Positions 1-6,025 of a DNA stretch of 8,685 bases are shown here, piece by piece. The first letter of the stretch is position 1, and every line of letters starts with the position of its first letter. Origin of the DNA: Bdellovibrionales bacterium (GTDB lineage: Bacteria; Bdellovibrionota_G; JALEGL01; JAGRAY01); the NCBI GenBank assembly GCA_020434375.1, contig JAGRAY010000068.1:1-8685 (forward strand), given 5' to 3'. A program made the position numbers and the translations under genes. A model generated the notes under the pieces. That model saw nothing but the letters and a program-made list of their open reading frames with translations, ran no database searches and had not been told where the DNA came from.

Positions 1-583
1 CAAATAGTCTTATGGAAAGTGTGACGGGCCTTAGAAAATTACTGATAAGTTCGATCGTCCCAAATAAGAGTTGAAAAGCAACAAGGGGAATCATAATTAA
101 AATCCAAAGACCTACGTTCTTGACCCCTGACAACGAAATAGGAGCGATAAAGTGCTTAAAGTAAGCTGGCCCATGAGCCTGGAATCCAAAAAAATTATAG
201 GTAATAAATACAATGGTAGCCACTGCGGCGCCGGTCGCCCAATTTTCAGTCGGTGGCAAAAACCCCGGGATAAGACCCAGTAAATTTGAAAAAAGCATAA
301 AAAAGAAAATGGTCCCAACAAACGGTAAATACTTGCGACTATCATGGCCAATAATGTCCTCGGATAGTTGCGCTAGCATCTCAACCAGCATTTCGAAAAT
401 ATTGCGAATTCCAAAAGAAGGCGAGGGAATGAGATTTTTCTTTGCTTGGCGCATTCTTGGATAAACCAAAAACACGCCAATAATCAAAAGCATCACGACA
501 AAAGTCGCGCTGATCAAATGTAAATTGTCATGATCCACGCCTGGAAGATAGGTCTGAAAAAAAGTAAACGGATGATGTTTCAC
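1..583 (-). CDS. atpB: F0F1 ATP synthase subunit a, 3'-truncated by window edge
   Basis: Membrane subunit a of the F0 sector. It forms the two proton half-channels against the c-ring and couples proton flow to rotation. 194 complete codons are visible; the C-terminal part lies beyond the left edge. The protein starts MKHHPFTFFQ. It has a hydrophobic helix at about residues 24-40, the conserved stretch with P(P)TENWATG near mid-length, and the hallmark segment ELISNFLRPVTLSIRLF. The arginine of SIRLF (bases 8-10, codon 192) aligns with the essential Arg210 of E. coli subunit a. The start is GTG (581-583), overlapping the TGA of the upstream gene as GTGA, with GAGG seven bases upstream (591-594), so translational coupling is likely. 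Identity is confident from these motifs. The atpE gene and the rest of the operon presumably follow to the left. Confidence 0.95.
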   Translation of the reverse strand, partial: MKHHPFTFFQTYLPGVDHDNLHLISATFVVMLLIIGVFLVYPRMRQAKKNLIPSPSFGIRNIFEMLVEMLAQLSEDIIGHDSRKYLPFVGTIFFFMLFSNLLGLIPGFLPPTENWATGAAVATIVFITYNFFGFQAHGPAYFKHFIAPISLSGVKNVGLWILIMIPLVAFQLLFGTIELISNFLRPVTLSIRLF

Positions 584-960
584 GTGCAAACCTCGGAATT
601 CGTGTCAACTGTCAAAGAAATGTAAAGTCCAAACCCTATGACCACAAAAACGGCGGCAAGACCGAAAAACAGAGGATCGAGGTGCCACTGAACAATCATT
701 AGATAGGAAATCAAGAGCAATGATAAAGTTTTGACTACTAAAATAATAGCTGACTTCAGAATCGACATGCCTTGACCGGGTAAAAAGATCTTAAACGTCG
801 CACGAAACATAACCCATAAGTTAACAGCCATGAGGTTTCCTCCAGCTAATAGTGCCAGGGCCTGATCCATAGAATGCAATGACCACAGCCCCACGAATAC
901 AATCGAGAGAGCCGTGTGAATCAAAAGTGCGTTATTTACGCGATAAGTGAGTTTACTCAT
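580..960 (-). CDS. atpI: AtpI-like ATP synthase subunit I family membrane protein
   Basis: A small 126-residue integral membrane protein directly upstream of atpB, where AtpI (subunit I, an accessory factor implicated in c-ring assembly and cation handling) is normally encoded. Four hydrophobic segments are visible at about residues 10-27, 31-53, 66-88 and 94-116. The second has the Gly-Asn...Asn-Leu pattern (AGGNLMAVNLW) followed by Arg, which resembles the ATP synthase I chain family. Sequence in this family is poorly conserved, so the call rests on size, topology and gene order as much as on motifs. The ATG start has a poor Shine-Dalgarno of its own but overlaps the TGA of a 20-codon ORF (ATGA), which may supply coupled ribosomes. 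The stop overlaps the atpB start by 4 bp. Confidence 0.8.
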   Translation of the reverse strand: MSKLTYRVNNALLIHTALSIVFVGLWSLHSMDQALALLAGGNLMAVNLWVMFRATFKIFLPGQGMSILKSAIILVVKTLSLLLISYLMIVQWHLDPLFFGLAAVFVVIGFGLYISLTVDTNSEVCT

Positions 961-1019
961 AAAGTTACGCCAGACGCGGTTTTTACAACAAAATAAGCGA
1001 GAGTCAAGAACTCAGTCAT
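957..1019 (-). CDS. 20-codon leader ORF, translationally coupled to atpI
   Basis: A short hydrophobic peptide reading MTEFLTLAYF then VVKTASGVTL. An exact AGGTGA Shine-Dalgarno (1027-1032) lies seven bases before its ATG. Its TGA overlaps the ATG of the AtpI-like gene in an ATGA junction, the same style as the next junction. The strong ribosome site here and the weak one for atpI suggest that translation of this ORF delivers ribosomes to atpI. I do not recognise the peptide. It could be a leader peptide, a membrane micropeptide of the ATP synthase, or the remnant of an AtpZ-like gene. A competing reading is a promoter inside it: TTGACT (1002-1007), a 16-base spacer and TAAAAA (980-985). That would start transcription just before atpI and leave this ORF untranslated. 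Confidence 0.4.
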   Translation of the reverse strand: MTEFLTLAYFVVKTASGVTL

Positions 1020-1026
1020 GTTCGTT

Positions 1027-1032
1027 TCACCT
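1027..1032 (-). promoter_or_regulatory. Strong Shine-Dalgarno AGGTGA of the 20-codon ORF
   Basis: AGGTGA is a perfect six-base complement to the 16S rRNA anti-Shine-Dalgarno region. It sits seven bases before the ATG at 1017-1019. It is better than the ribosome sites of most longer genes in this window, which is the main reason to take the tiny ORF seriously. Confidence 0.55.
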
Positions 1033-1148
1033 GATTGAAAAGTGCGCCACAATTAGGCAGTAGGTGATTTTTGACACTTACAAAAGTTACACTTTATTCG
1101 GCAAAAATGTTGAGTGCCTGAAATATCTAATAATAACAACATATTAAA

Positions 1149-1177
1149 TTACAAGAATTTGGCACGAAATGTGTAAT
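1149..1177 (+). promoter_or_regulatory. Candidate promoter for the FN3 lipoprotein gene
   Basis: TTACAA and TGTAAT with a 17-base spacer. Transcription would begin near 1184, only about six bases before the ATG at 1190. The message would then be nearly leaderless, which agrees with the absence of a Shine-Dalgarno before that ATG. The same stretch also holds TTGGCACG at 1159-1166, a good match to a sigma-54 -24 element, but its -12 partner reads GT instead of GC. Both readings are tentative. Confidence 0.3.
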
Positions 1178-1189
1178 ATATAACGGTTA

Positions 1190-1618
1190 ATGAATAGGAA
1201 ATGTTTTGGAATCACGGTTTTAGTTTTTGGTTTAATGGGTTGCGGATCTGATAGCGGTGAGCGAGGTGTTGCCATTAATCCCAATGTACAACTTGTAGCA
1301 CCAGCTTCGGTGTCGGGTCATGCTCGAGTGAGCCAGTCGAGAATAGTCCTTCAGTGGGAGCAAAATGCGACAAATGAGATCAACGTGTCTATTGTTGTGC
1401 AACGAAGACTATCAAGCGAATCTGATTTTACAGATCTGGCCGTTTTAGCCGAAGATGTGAACTCTTACGACGATCAAAACAATTTGGTGGCCAACGCTGT
1501 CTATGTTTACCGAATAAAAGTCATCGGAGACGCGATCAATGCTCATCCTGCATACTCCAATGAAGTCACGGTAACGTACAGTAATACGGGCACGGGCGAC
1601 GGCGACAATACGACTTGA
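1190..1618 (+). CDS. Small lipoprotein with a fibronectin type III domain
   Basis: A 142-residue protein and the only plus-strand gene in the window. It begins with a lipoprotein signal: MNRK as the charged start, a hydrophobic core, then lipobox LMGC with the modifiable cysteine at residue 18. Position +2 is glycine, not aspartate, so by the E. coli sorting rule it would go to the outer membrane. Residues about 37-130 look like one fibronectin type III domain: IVLQWEQ as the core tryptophan strand, then SYDD, then the VYVYRIKVIG strand and a final SNEVTVTY strand. The C-terminus is a low-complexity Gly/Thr/Asp/Asn tail. No enzyme motif is present; a binding or surface-display role is an inference. 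The start has no clear Shine-Dalgarno but is the one that gives a complete lipoprotein signal. It is divergent from the atp genes and convergent with the next gene. Confidence 0.82.
   Translation: MNRKCFGITVLVFGLMGCGSDSGERGVAINPNVQLVAPASVSGHARVSQSRIVLQWEQNATNEINVSIVVQRRLSSESDFTDLAVLAEDVNSYDDQNNLVANAVYVYRIKVIGDAINAHPAYSNEVTVTYSNTGTGDGDNTT
1586..1612 (+). repeat. Short GGC/GAC-rich repeat encoding a Gly-Thr/Asp tail
   Basis: Near the 3' end of the FN3 lipoprotein gene, six-base units of the type ACGGGC/ACGGGC/GACGGC/GAC follow each other and encode Gly-Thr-Gly-Asp-Gly-Asp. The unit is GC-rich against an AT-rich surrounding, as expected for a linker that can change length by slippage. Confidence 0.4.
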
Positions 1619-1641
1619 TATTTAAAGATAAGAAACCCTAA
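1619..1641. other. Convergent 23-bp junction without a visible terminator
   Basis: The FN3 lipoprotein gene (plus strand) and the LpoA-like gene (minus strand) end 23 bp apart. The junction is AT-rich and shows no GC-rich hairpin followed by a T run in either direction, nor in the last bases of either gene. Termination here may be Rho-dependent, or the two transcripts may overlap. Confidence 0.5.
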
Positions 1642-3615
1642 TTATTGAAGTTCTCGAATGACGGTTCCGTCAACGATAAAAGGAGTGAGCTTGTGTTGCG
1701 CTTCTCGATTCGAAAGTATCGAGATTCTTCCTATAGTAGCCTCAAAATTTTTAATATTCAAAAGCGCTTTTTGAAACGCACTGCGAGATCTTGGTCTAGC
1801 ATTAGAAATAACATAGGAAATAATTAAAGCCGTATCATAGGCCTGTGCCTCCAGAGAACTTGGTTCAGATTGAAATGCTTGCTGATAACGCTGCAAAAAT
1901 GCCACTGCCGTTGGGTTGTTTTTAGATTTAAACCCACCATCCAAAAACATTGCGCCCTGAATGCTCGATTCATTTTTCCCTCTGAAAATATCTTGAGAAT
2001 TCCAAAGATTAGGCCCCAACAACTGAATACCCTTAACATCATAGTACGCAAGGGTGGGTATGATCTCACCGGCTTTTTTTGCGCCATCAGGAATAAAAAT
2101 GGCTTCAAAATCGAGAACAGGAGAATATCTTTCATTCGTATGACACGGCTTTATCTGTGGGTTAGATGCCATGTTCTTTGCACGATCTCTTGCATCTTCC
2201 AAAGAACATACTTCAGACTGATTCTCCTCGGGAACTCTGCTCTTTCCTTTGAGACCCAAAAGCATCTTAATGGATGCAGCAATATTATTTTTTTGTGGAT
2301 CATATGATCCAATCCTACGAACTTCACCTCCTCTAGACACAAACTCTTTCCAGAACATTTCCATAAACTCGGTGCCATAAGCATTTTGGGGATATAGAAT
2401 GGCTGCGCGTCGAACATGAAGAACTTCATAAGCAAGATAACCTAACCCCACAGATTGCTCAGATTTGGTTAGACTGTTTCTAAAAACATTATCACCCAAA
2501 CTAGTGATCCCTTCCGCTGCACTCCAAACAATAATAGGAACCCGATAGGGAAGTGCTGCATTTGCAGCAGCTTGGCTGGTTTTAGATGAAAGCGGACCAA
2601 TAATCGCGATCACTTTGTTTTCTCGAATCAACCTGTGAACCGCCTGCTCTGTCACCTGTTGACTGTCTCCAACATTCTCAACAAATATTTTTATATTCTG
2701 AAGAGGTGCCAAAGATAATCCTCTTTGAATTTGCTCAGCGTAAGCTTTGTAAGGGCCTTCTAGCGGCAACAATACACCAATGGCCAATGGGTCGACCTCG
2801 AAGTCACTATTCAAGATTTCATAAAGTTGTCTGGCCTCGTTATAATAATCTTGGTTGGGAAACCGTTCGATATAATAAGACGTCCATCGTTTTGCGCCAT
2901 TCGTGTCTCCCGACTGAAAATAGAGCTTCGCAAGTTTAAAACTGGCCACTGCTTCTGGAAACTTATCAACTCGTGATCGAACAATTTGTTCTAGTGCTTT
3001 CGGGTCTTGTAAAAAATCTAGCTGGCGCACAACCTTTTCACCAGCGTCTTTCTGCTGATGGGTTCCTTGCTTTTGATCATAAAGCGCGATTAACCAACGA
3101 AGTTTTTCAGCTGGTAAATTAGCCTTGTCAAAGCTGTCGGAAGCAATCGATTCTAGGTTAAACTTTCGACTTTGATCTGGTATCTCCGCAATAGGAATGC
3201 TGGCTAGAATCTCTGCAGCCGATCGAAAGTCTTTTTGTGCATAGTACAAAATACCCAACTGATATTTTGCGATATGAATGATATCTCCTGTGGGATAATT
3301 TCCTACGAGTTTTTCCAAGGTTTTTAAAGCTTCTCTTTGTTGATTTTGTTTTTGATAAATTTGGGCCATTCGAAAAAGAGAATTATCTGCGTAGTTGGTT
3401 GCCGAAAACTGGTTAGCGATATCTTGATACAGTGGGAATGCTTGATTAAGTCTGTTCTTCACAAATAACGATTCTGCTTTTTCGTAGTCATACTTTGCGG
3501 CTTGCTCTACAGGCATTTCAACCCCGCCGCGCAAAATCGTCGTCGGAGGTTTAGCGCACGCAAAAACAACGAACACCAAAAATGCTAAAATATTATACGG
3601 TTTGGTTGGTTCCAC
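1642..3615 (-). CDS. LpoA/LppC-like lipoprotein: helical repeats plus periplasmic-binding-protein domain
   Basis: A 657-residue envelope lipoprotein. A hydrophobic signal at residues 9-19 ends in VFAC, with Cys20 as the lipid site and Ala at +2 (outer membrane by the E. coli rule). Residues about 40-265 are TPR-like helical hairpins (ALKTLEKL, YQLGILYYAQKDF, FKLAKLYFQSGD). From about residue 276 a type I periplasmic-binding-protein fold begins: IGVLLPLEGPY, then AIIGPLSSKTS, RRAAILYP, FEAIFIPD and a C-terminal PFIVDGTVIREL. This order matches LpoA/LppC, the activator of penicillin-binding protein 1A, and also resembles amino-acid-binding receptors. The peptidoglycan role is inferred. Cys470 and Cys491 could form a disulfide. 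The GTG start lies inside dnaK (23-bp overlap) with no clear Shine-Dalgarno, so translation probably depends on dnaK. Only 23 bp separate its stop from the convergent FN3 gene, and no terminator hairpin is visible there. Confidence 0.8.
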   Translation of the reverse strand: MEPTKPYNILAFLVFVVFACAKPPTTILRGGVEMPVEQAAKYDYEKAESLFVKNRLNQAFPLYQDIANQFSATNYADNSLFRMAQIYQKQNQQREALKTLEKLVGNYPTGDIIHIAKYQLGILYYAQKDFRSAAEILASIPIAEIPDQSRKFNLESIASDSFDKANLPAEKLRWLIALYDQKQGTHQQKDAGEKVVRQLDFLQDPKALEQIVRSRVDKFPEAVASFKLAKLYFQSGDTNGAKRWTSYYIERFPNQDYYNEARQLYEILNSDFEVDPLAIGVLLPLEGPYKAYAEQIQRGLSLAPLQNIKIFVENVGDSQQVTEQAVHRLIRENKVIAIIGPLSSKTSQAAANAALPYRVPIIVWSAAEGITSLGDNVFRNSLTKSEQSVGLGYLAYEVLHVRRAAILYPQNAYGTEFMEMFWKEFVSRGGEVRRIGSYDPQKNNIAASIKMLLGLKGKSRVPEENQSEVCSLEDARDRAKNMASNPQIKPCHTNERYSPVLDFEAIFIPDGAKKAGEIIPTLAYYDVKGIQLLGPNLWNSQDIFRGKNESSIQGAMFLDGGFKSKNNPTAVAFLQRYQQAFQSEPSSLEAQAYDTALIISYVISNARPRSRSAFQKALLNIKNFEATIGRISILSNREAQHKLTPFIVDGTVIRELQ

Positions 3616-5410
3616 TATAAATCATTTCTGCAATTTTATGGGATACCTCGTTTAAGAGTTCTAGAGATCCTCTGACTTCTTCAATATCGGCACTGTCCAT
3701 CGCTGCTTCTGCTTTTTCCAGTGATGCTTCAAGTTCCTGCTTTTCTTCTTCAGAGATTTTTGCTGCCAGGAATTGAAAAGATTTTTTAGCCGAATAAAGT
3801 AAACCTTCTAATTCGTTTTTAGCTTCAACGAGCAGTTTATTTTCTTCATCGACTTTGGCGTTGTCTTGGGCTTCATTTATGATCCGCTCGATCTCTTGTT
3901 CAGAAAGACCACTTGCAGGATTTACTCTAACAGCTTGCTCTCTACTAGTAGCTAAATCTTTTGCTCCTACGGAAACAATACCATTTGTATCTATTTCAAA
4001 AGTTACCTCAATTTGAGGTATACCTCGAGGTGCGGGAGGAATGCCTATAAGGTCAAAGACAGCCAACGATTTGTTGTCTTGCGAAAGTTCTCGTTCACCT
4101 TGAAGCACGTGTATTCTTACTGAATTCTGGTTGTCAAGCGTTGTTGAAAAAACCTGGCTTTTCTTTGTTGGAATCGTAGTGTTCTTTTCAATAATTTTCG
4201 TAAACACGCCCCCTTGGGTTTCAACACCTAGAGAAAGAGGTGTGACATCCAAAAGTAAAACATTGTCAAACTCACCTCTTAAAATGGCACCTTGAATTGC
4301 AGCACCAATTGCAACAACTTCATCAGGGTTAATATTTGCGGCGGGTTCCTTGCCAAATATTTCTTTTGCTTTCTCTGCAACTTTTGGCATGCGAGTCATA
4401 CCTCCAACCAAAACGATTTCGTCAATTTGTGTGGATGATAATCCCGCATCTTTCAGTGCCGTTTCGCAAGGACCATTCAGTCTTTCAATTAAATCTTTTA
4501 CGAGATTCTCGAACTGAGTTCTTTCAAGCGTAAGATTGAGATGCTTGGGACCACTGGCATCTGCAAAGATAAAAGGCAAGTTGATGTCCGTGGAATCTGA
4601 GGAACTTAGTTCATGCTTTGCCTTCTCTGCCGCCTCTTTAAGACGCTGAAGGGCCATTCGGTCAGATTTTAGATCAATTGAATTTAATTTTTGAAATTCT
4701 TCGATCATCCAATCGACAATACGGTTATCAAAATCTTCGCCTCCCAAAAAAGTGTCTCCGCAAGTCGCTTTGACTTGAAATACGTCGTCTGCAATTTCCA
4801 AAATAGAAACATCGAACGTTCCTCCTCCCAAGTCAAACACAGCGATAAGACCATTTTTTTTCTTGTCTAGCCCATAGGCTAGCGCAGCTGCTGTTGGTTC
4901 ATTAATAATTCGCTCAACATTAAGACCAGCAATCTTTCCGGCATCTTTGGTAGCCTGCCTTTGACTGTCATCGAAATAAGCTGGAACGGTAATAATGGCA
5001 TCGGTGACTTCTTCTCCCAAGTATTCTTCCGCAACTTCTTTCATATACTGCAAAACGCTTCCTGAAATTTCTGGAGGGCTTAGTGTCTTATCGCCATATT
5101 GTATCCACGCATCGTTATTTGTTGATGGAATGATTCTAAATGGAGAAACCTCCACAGATTTTTGAACCTCGGGGCTTTCAAATTTTCTACCAATAAGACG
5201 TTTGATCGCAAAAAATGTATTCTCCGGATTCGTTACCGACTGACGTCTTGCCGCCTGGCCAATCAATTGTTCATTTTTTGAAGTAAATGCAACCACCGAA
5301 GGGGTTGTTCGGGAACCTTCTGAATTAGGAATCACAACAGCTTCACCTTGCTCCATAACTGCAACACATGAATTCATAGTTCCCAGGTCTATGCCAATTA
5401 GTTTTCCCAT
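3593..5410 (-). CDS. dnaK: Molecular chaperone DnaK (Hsp70)
   Basis: Hsp70, 605 residues: ATP-driven binding and release of unfolded segments in the cytoplasm, with GrpE as exchange factor. The nucleotide domain spans about 1-383, with the phosphate loop GIDLGTMNSC, Lys70 in FFAIKRLIGR, INEPTAAALAYG (Glu171), and DLGGGTFD with Thr198. The interdomain linker VLLLDVTP is at 384-391, the beta-sandwich substrate domain at about 392-503, and the helical lid at about 504-598. Two oddities stand out. The second Thr of the usual GTTNS motif is Met12 (codon ATG at 5375-5377). The protein also ends at SGTNQTV, about 33 residues shorter than E. coli DnaK (638), without the usual acidic disordered tail. 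The substrate domain is also divergent (NGIVSVGAKD where NGILHVSAKD is usual). The ATG is three bases after the grpE stop, with GAGGT at 5421-5425. dnaJ does not follow. Confidence 0.97.
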   Translation of the reverse strand: MGKLIGIDLGTMNSCVAVMEQGEAVVIPNSEGSRTTPSVVAFTSKNEQLIGQAARRQSVTNPENTFFAIKRLIGRKFESPEVQKSVEVSPFRIIPSTNNDAWIQYGDKTLSPPEISGSVLQYMKEVAEEYLGEEVTDAIITVPAYFDDSQRQATKDAGKIAGLNVERIINEPTAAALAYGLDKKKNGLIAVFDLGGGTFDVSILEIADDVFQVKATCGDTFLGGEDFDNRIVDWMIEEFQKLNSIDLKSDRMALQRLKEAAEKAKHELSSSDSTDINLPFIFADASGPKHLNLTLERTQFENLVKDLIERLNGPCETALKDAGLSSTQIDEIVLVGGMTRMPKVAEKAKEIFGKEPAANINPDEVVAIGAAIQGAILRGEFDNVLLLDVTPLSLGVETQGGVFTKIIEKNTTIPTKKSQVFSTTLDNQNSVRIHVLQGERELSQDNKSLAVFDLIGIPPAPRGIPQIEVTFEIDTNGIVSVGAKDLATSREQAVRVNPASGLSEQEIERIINEAQDNAKVDEENKLLVEAKNELEGLLYSAKKSFQFLAAKISEEEKQELEASLEKAEAAMDSADIEEVRGSLELLNEVSHKIAEMIYSGTNQTV

Positions 5411-5413
5411 CGA

Positions 5414-6025
5414 TCAATCTACCTCTTTCGTTGAAATTTCATTTTCATTGGTTTCGGTGTTTGAATCAGAAGGTTCTTCAACTTCTTTCGATACCGTGAC
5501 AACAGCGGGCCGAATCAGCCGATCATGCAGAAAGTAAGCCTTTTGATGTTCTTCCAAGACTGTATTGGGCTTTTGTTCATCAGTTGCGACCTGAGAAACA
5601 GCTTCGTGAATCGTCGGATCAAAAACTTTATTTTTTGCAGCTTTCGTCGATAAACCAAATTGCTCTAAAGTGGTTCTAAGTTGCGAAAGAATCATTTCGA
5701 CGCCTTGACGAATTGAATCAACATCCGATGCTTTTTTTGCATGCTCTACGGCACGCTCAAAATTATCAATAACGGGCAATATCTCTCGAAGAAGTGTTTC
5801 ATTGCCAAACCGAACCAACTCTGACTTTTCCTTCTGTGTACGCTTCCTGAAATTATCAAAATCTGCTGCCAACCGAATAAATTGATCATGCCAATTTTCT
5901 TCGGAATCTTTTTTTTCTTCAGAAGACTCTGGATCATTCTTTTTTCTACGACGTTCCTCAACAGATTCCATCGCTTCGTCGATCAATGTAGGATCAATTT
6001 CTATTTCATGTTTTTTTTCATTCAT
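5414..6025 (-). CDS. grpE: Nucleotide exchange factor GrpE
   Basis: GrpE, 203 residues, is the dimeric factor that releases ADP from DnaK. It has a highly charged, probably disordered N-terminus (residues 1-44, rich in Glu and Lys). A long helix carries the signature RLAADFDNFRKRTQKE at about 51-66, followed by LLREILPVIDNFERA. The C-terminal beta domain has FDPTIHEAV at about 135-142 and AYFLHDRLIRPAVVTVS at about 163-179. A second acidic tail follows (180-203). Length is normal for the family (E. coli 197). The ATG overlaps the TGA of hrcA as ATGA, and dnaK begins three bases after the stop, so hrcA, grpE and dnaK are translationally linked. Two runs of eight A in the coding strand (6011-6018 and 5909-5916) lie in the charged N-terminal part and are possible slippage sites. 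Confidence 0.96.
   Translation of the reverse strand: MNEKKHEIEIDPTLIDEAMESVEERRRKKNDPESSEEKKDSEENWHDQFIRLAADFDNFRKRTQKEKSELVRFGNETLLREILPVIDNFERAVEHAKKASDVDSIRQGVEMILSQLRTTLEQFGLSTKAAKNKVFDPTIHEAVSQVATDEQKPNTVLEEHQKAYFLHDRLIRPAVVTVSKEVEEPSDSNTETNENEISTKEVD

Larger units (their letters stand above)
961..1189. promoter_or_regulatory. Divergent intergenic region between the AtpI-like and FN3 genes
   Basis: This 229-bp region should hold promoters for both directions. The half near the plus-strand gene (about 1120-1190) is very AT-rich. On the plus strand, TTACAA (1149-1154) and TGTAAT (1172-1177) are 17 bases apart; the -10 element matches five of six, the -35 only three of six. A perfect TTGACA at 1071-1076 has only a poor -10 behind it. 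On the minus strand the 20-codon ORF fills 957-1019 and no convincing promoter lies upstream of it. No terminator-like hairpin or operator dyad was recognised. Confidence 0.45.

Noticed and set aside
213..464. An 83-codon open frame on the plus strand, and a 79-codon frame at 112-351 on the minus strand.
   Set aside because: Both overlap atpB, whose conserved subunit a motifs show which frame is real.
1071..1099. Perfect -35 hexamer TTGACA at 1071-1076 on the plus strand.
   Set aside because: No hexamer 16-18 bases downstream matches TATAAT in more than three positions, and it lies over 110 bp from the only plus-strand gene.
1870..2307. A 145-codon open frame on the plus strand.
   Set aside because: It lies wholly antisense to the LpoA-like gene, has no ribosome site and an implausible composition; it is a shadow of the real frame.
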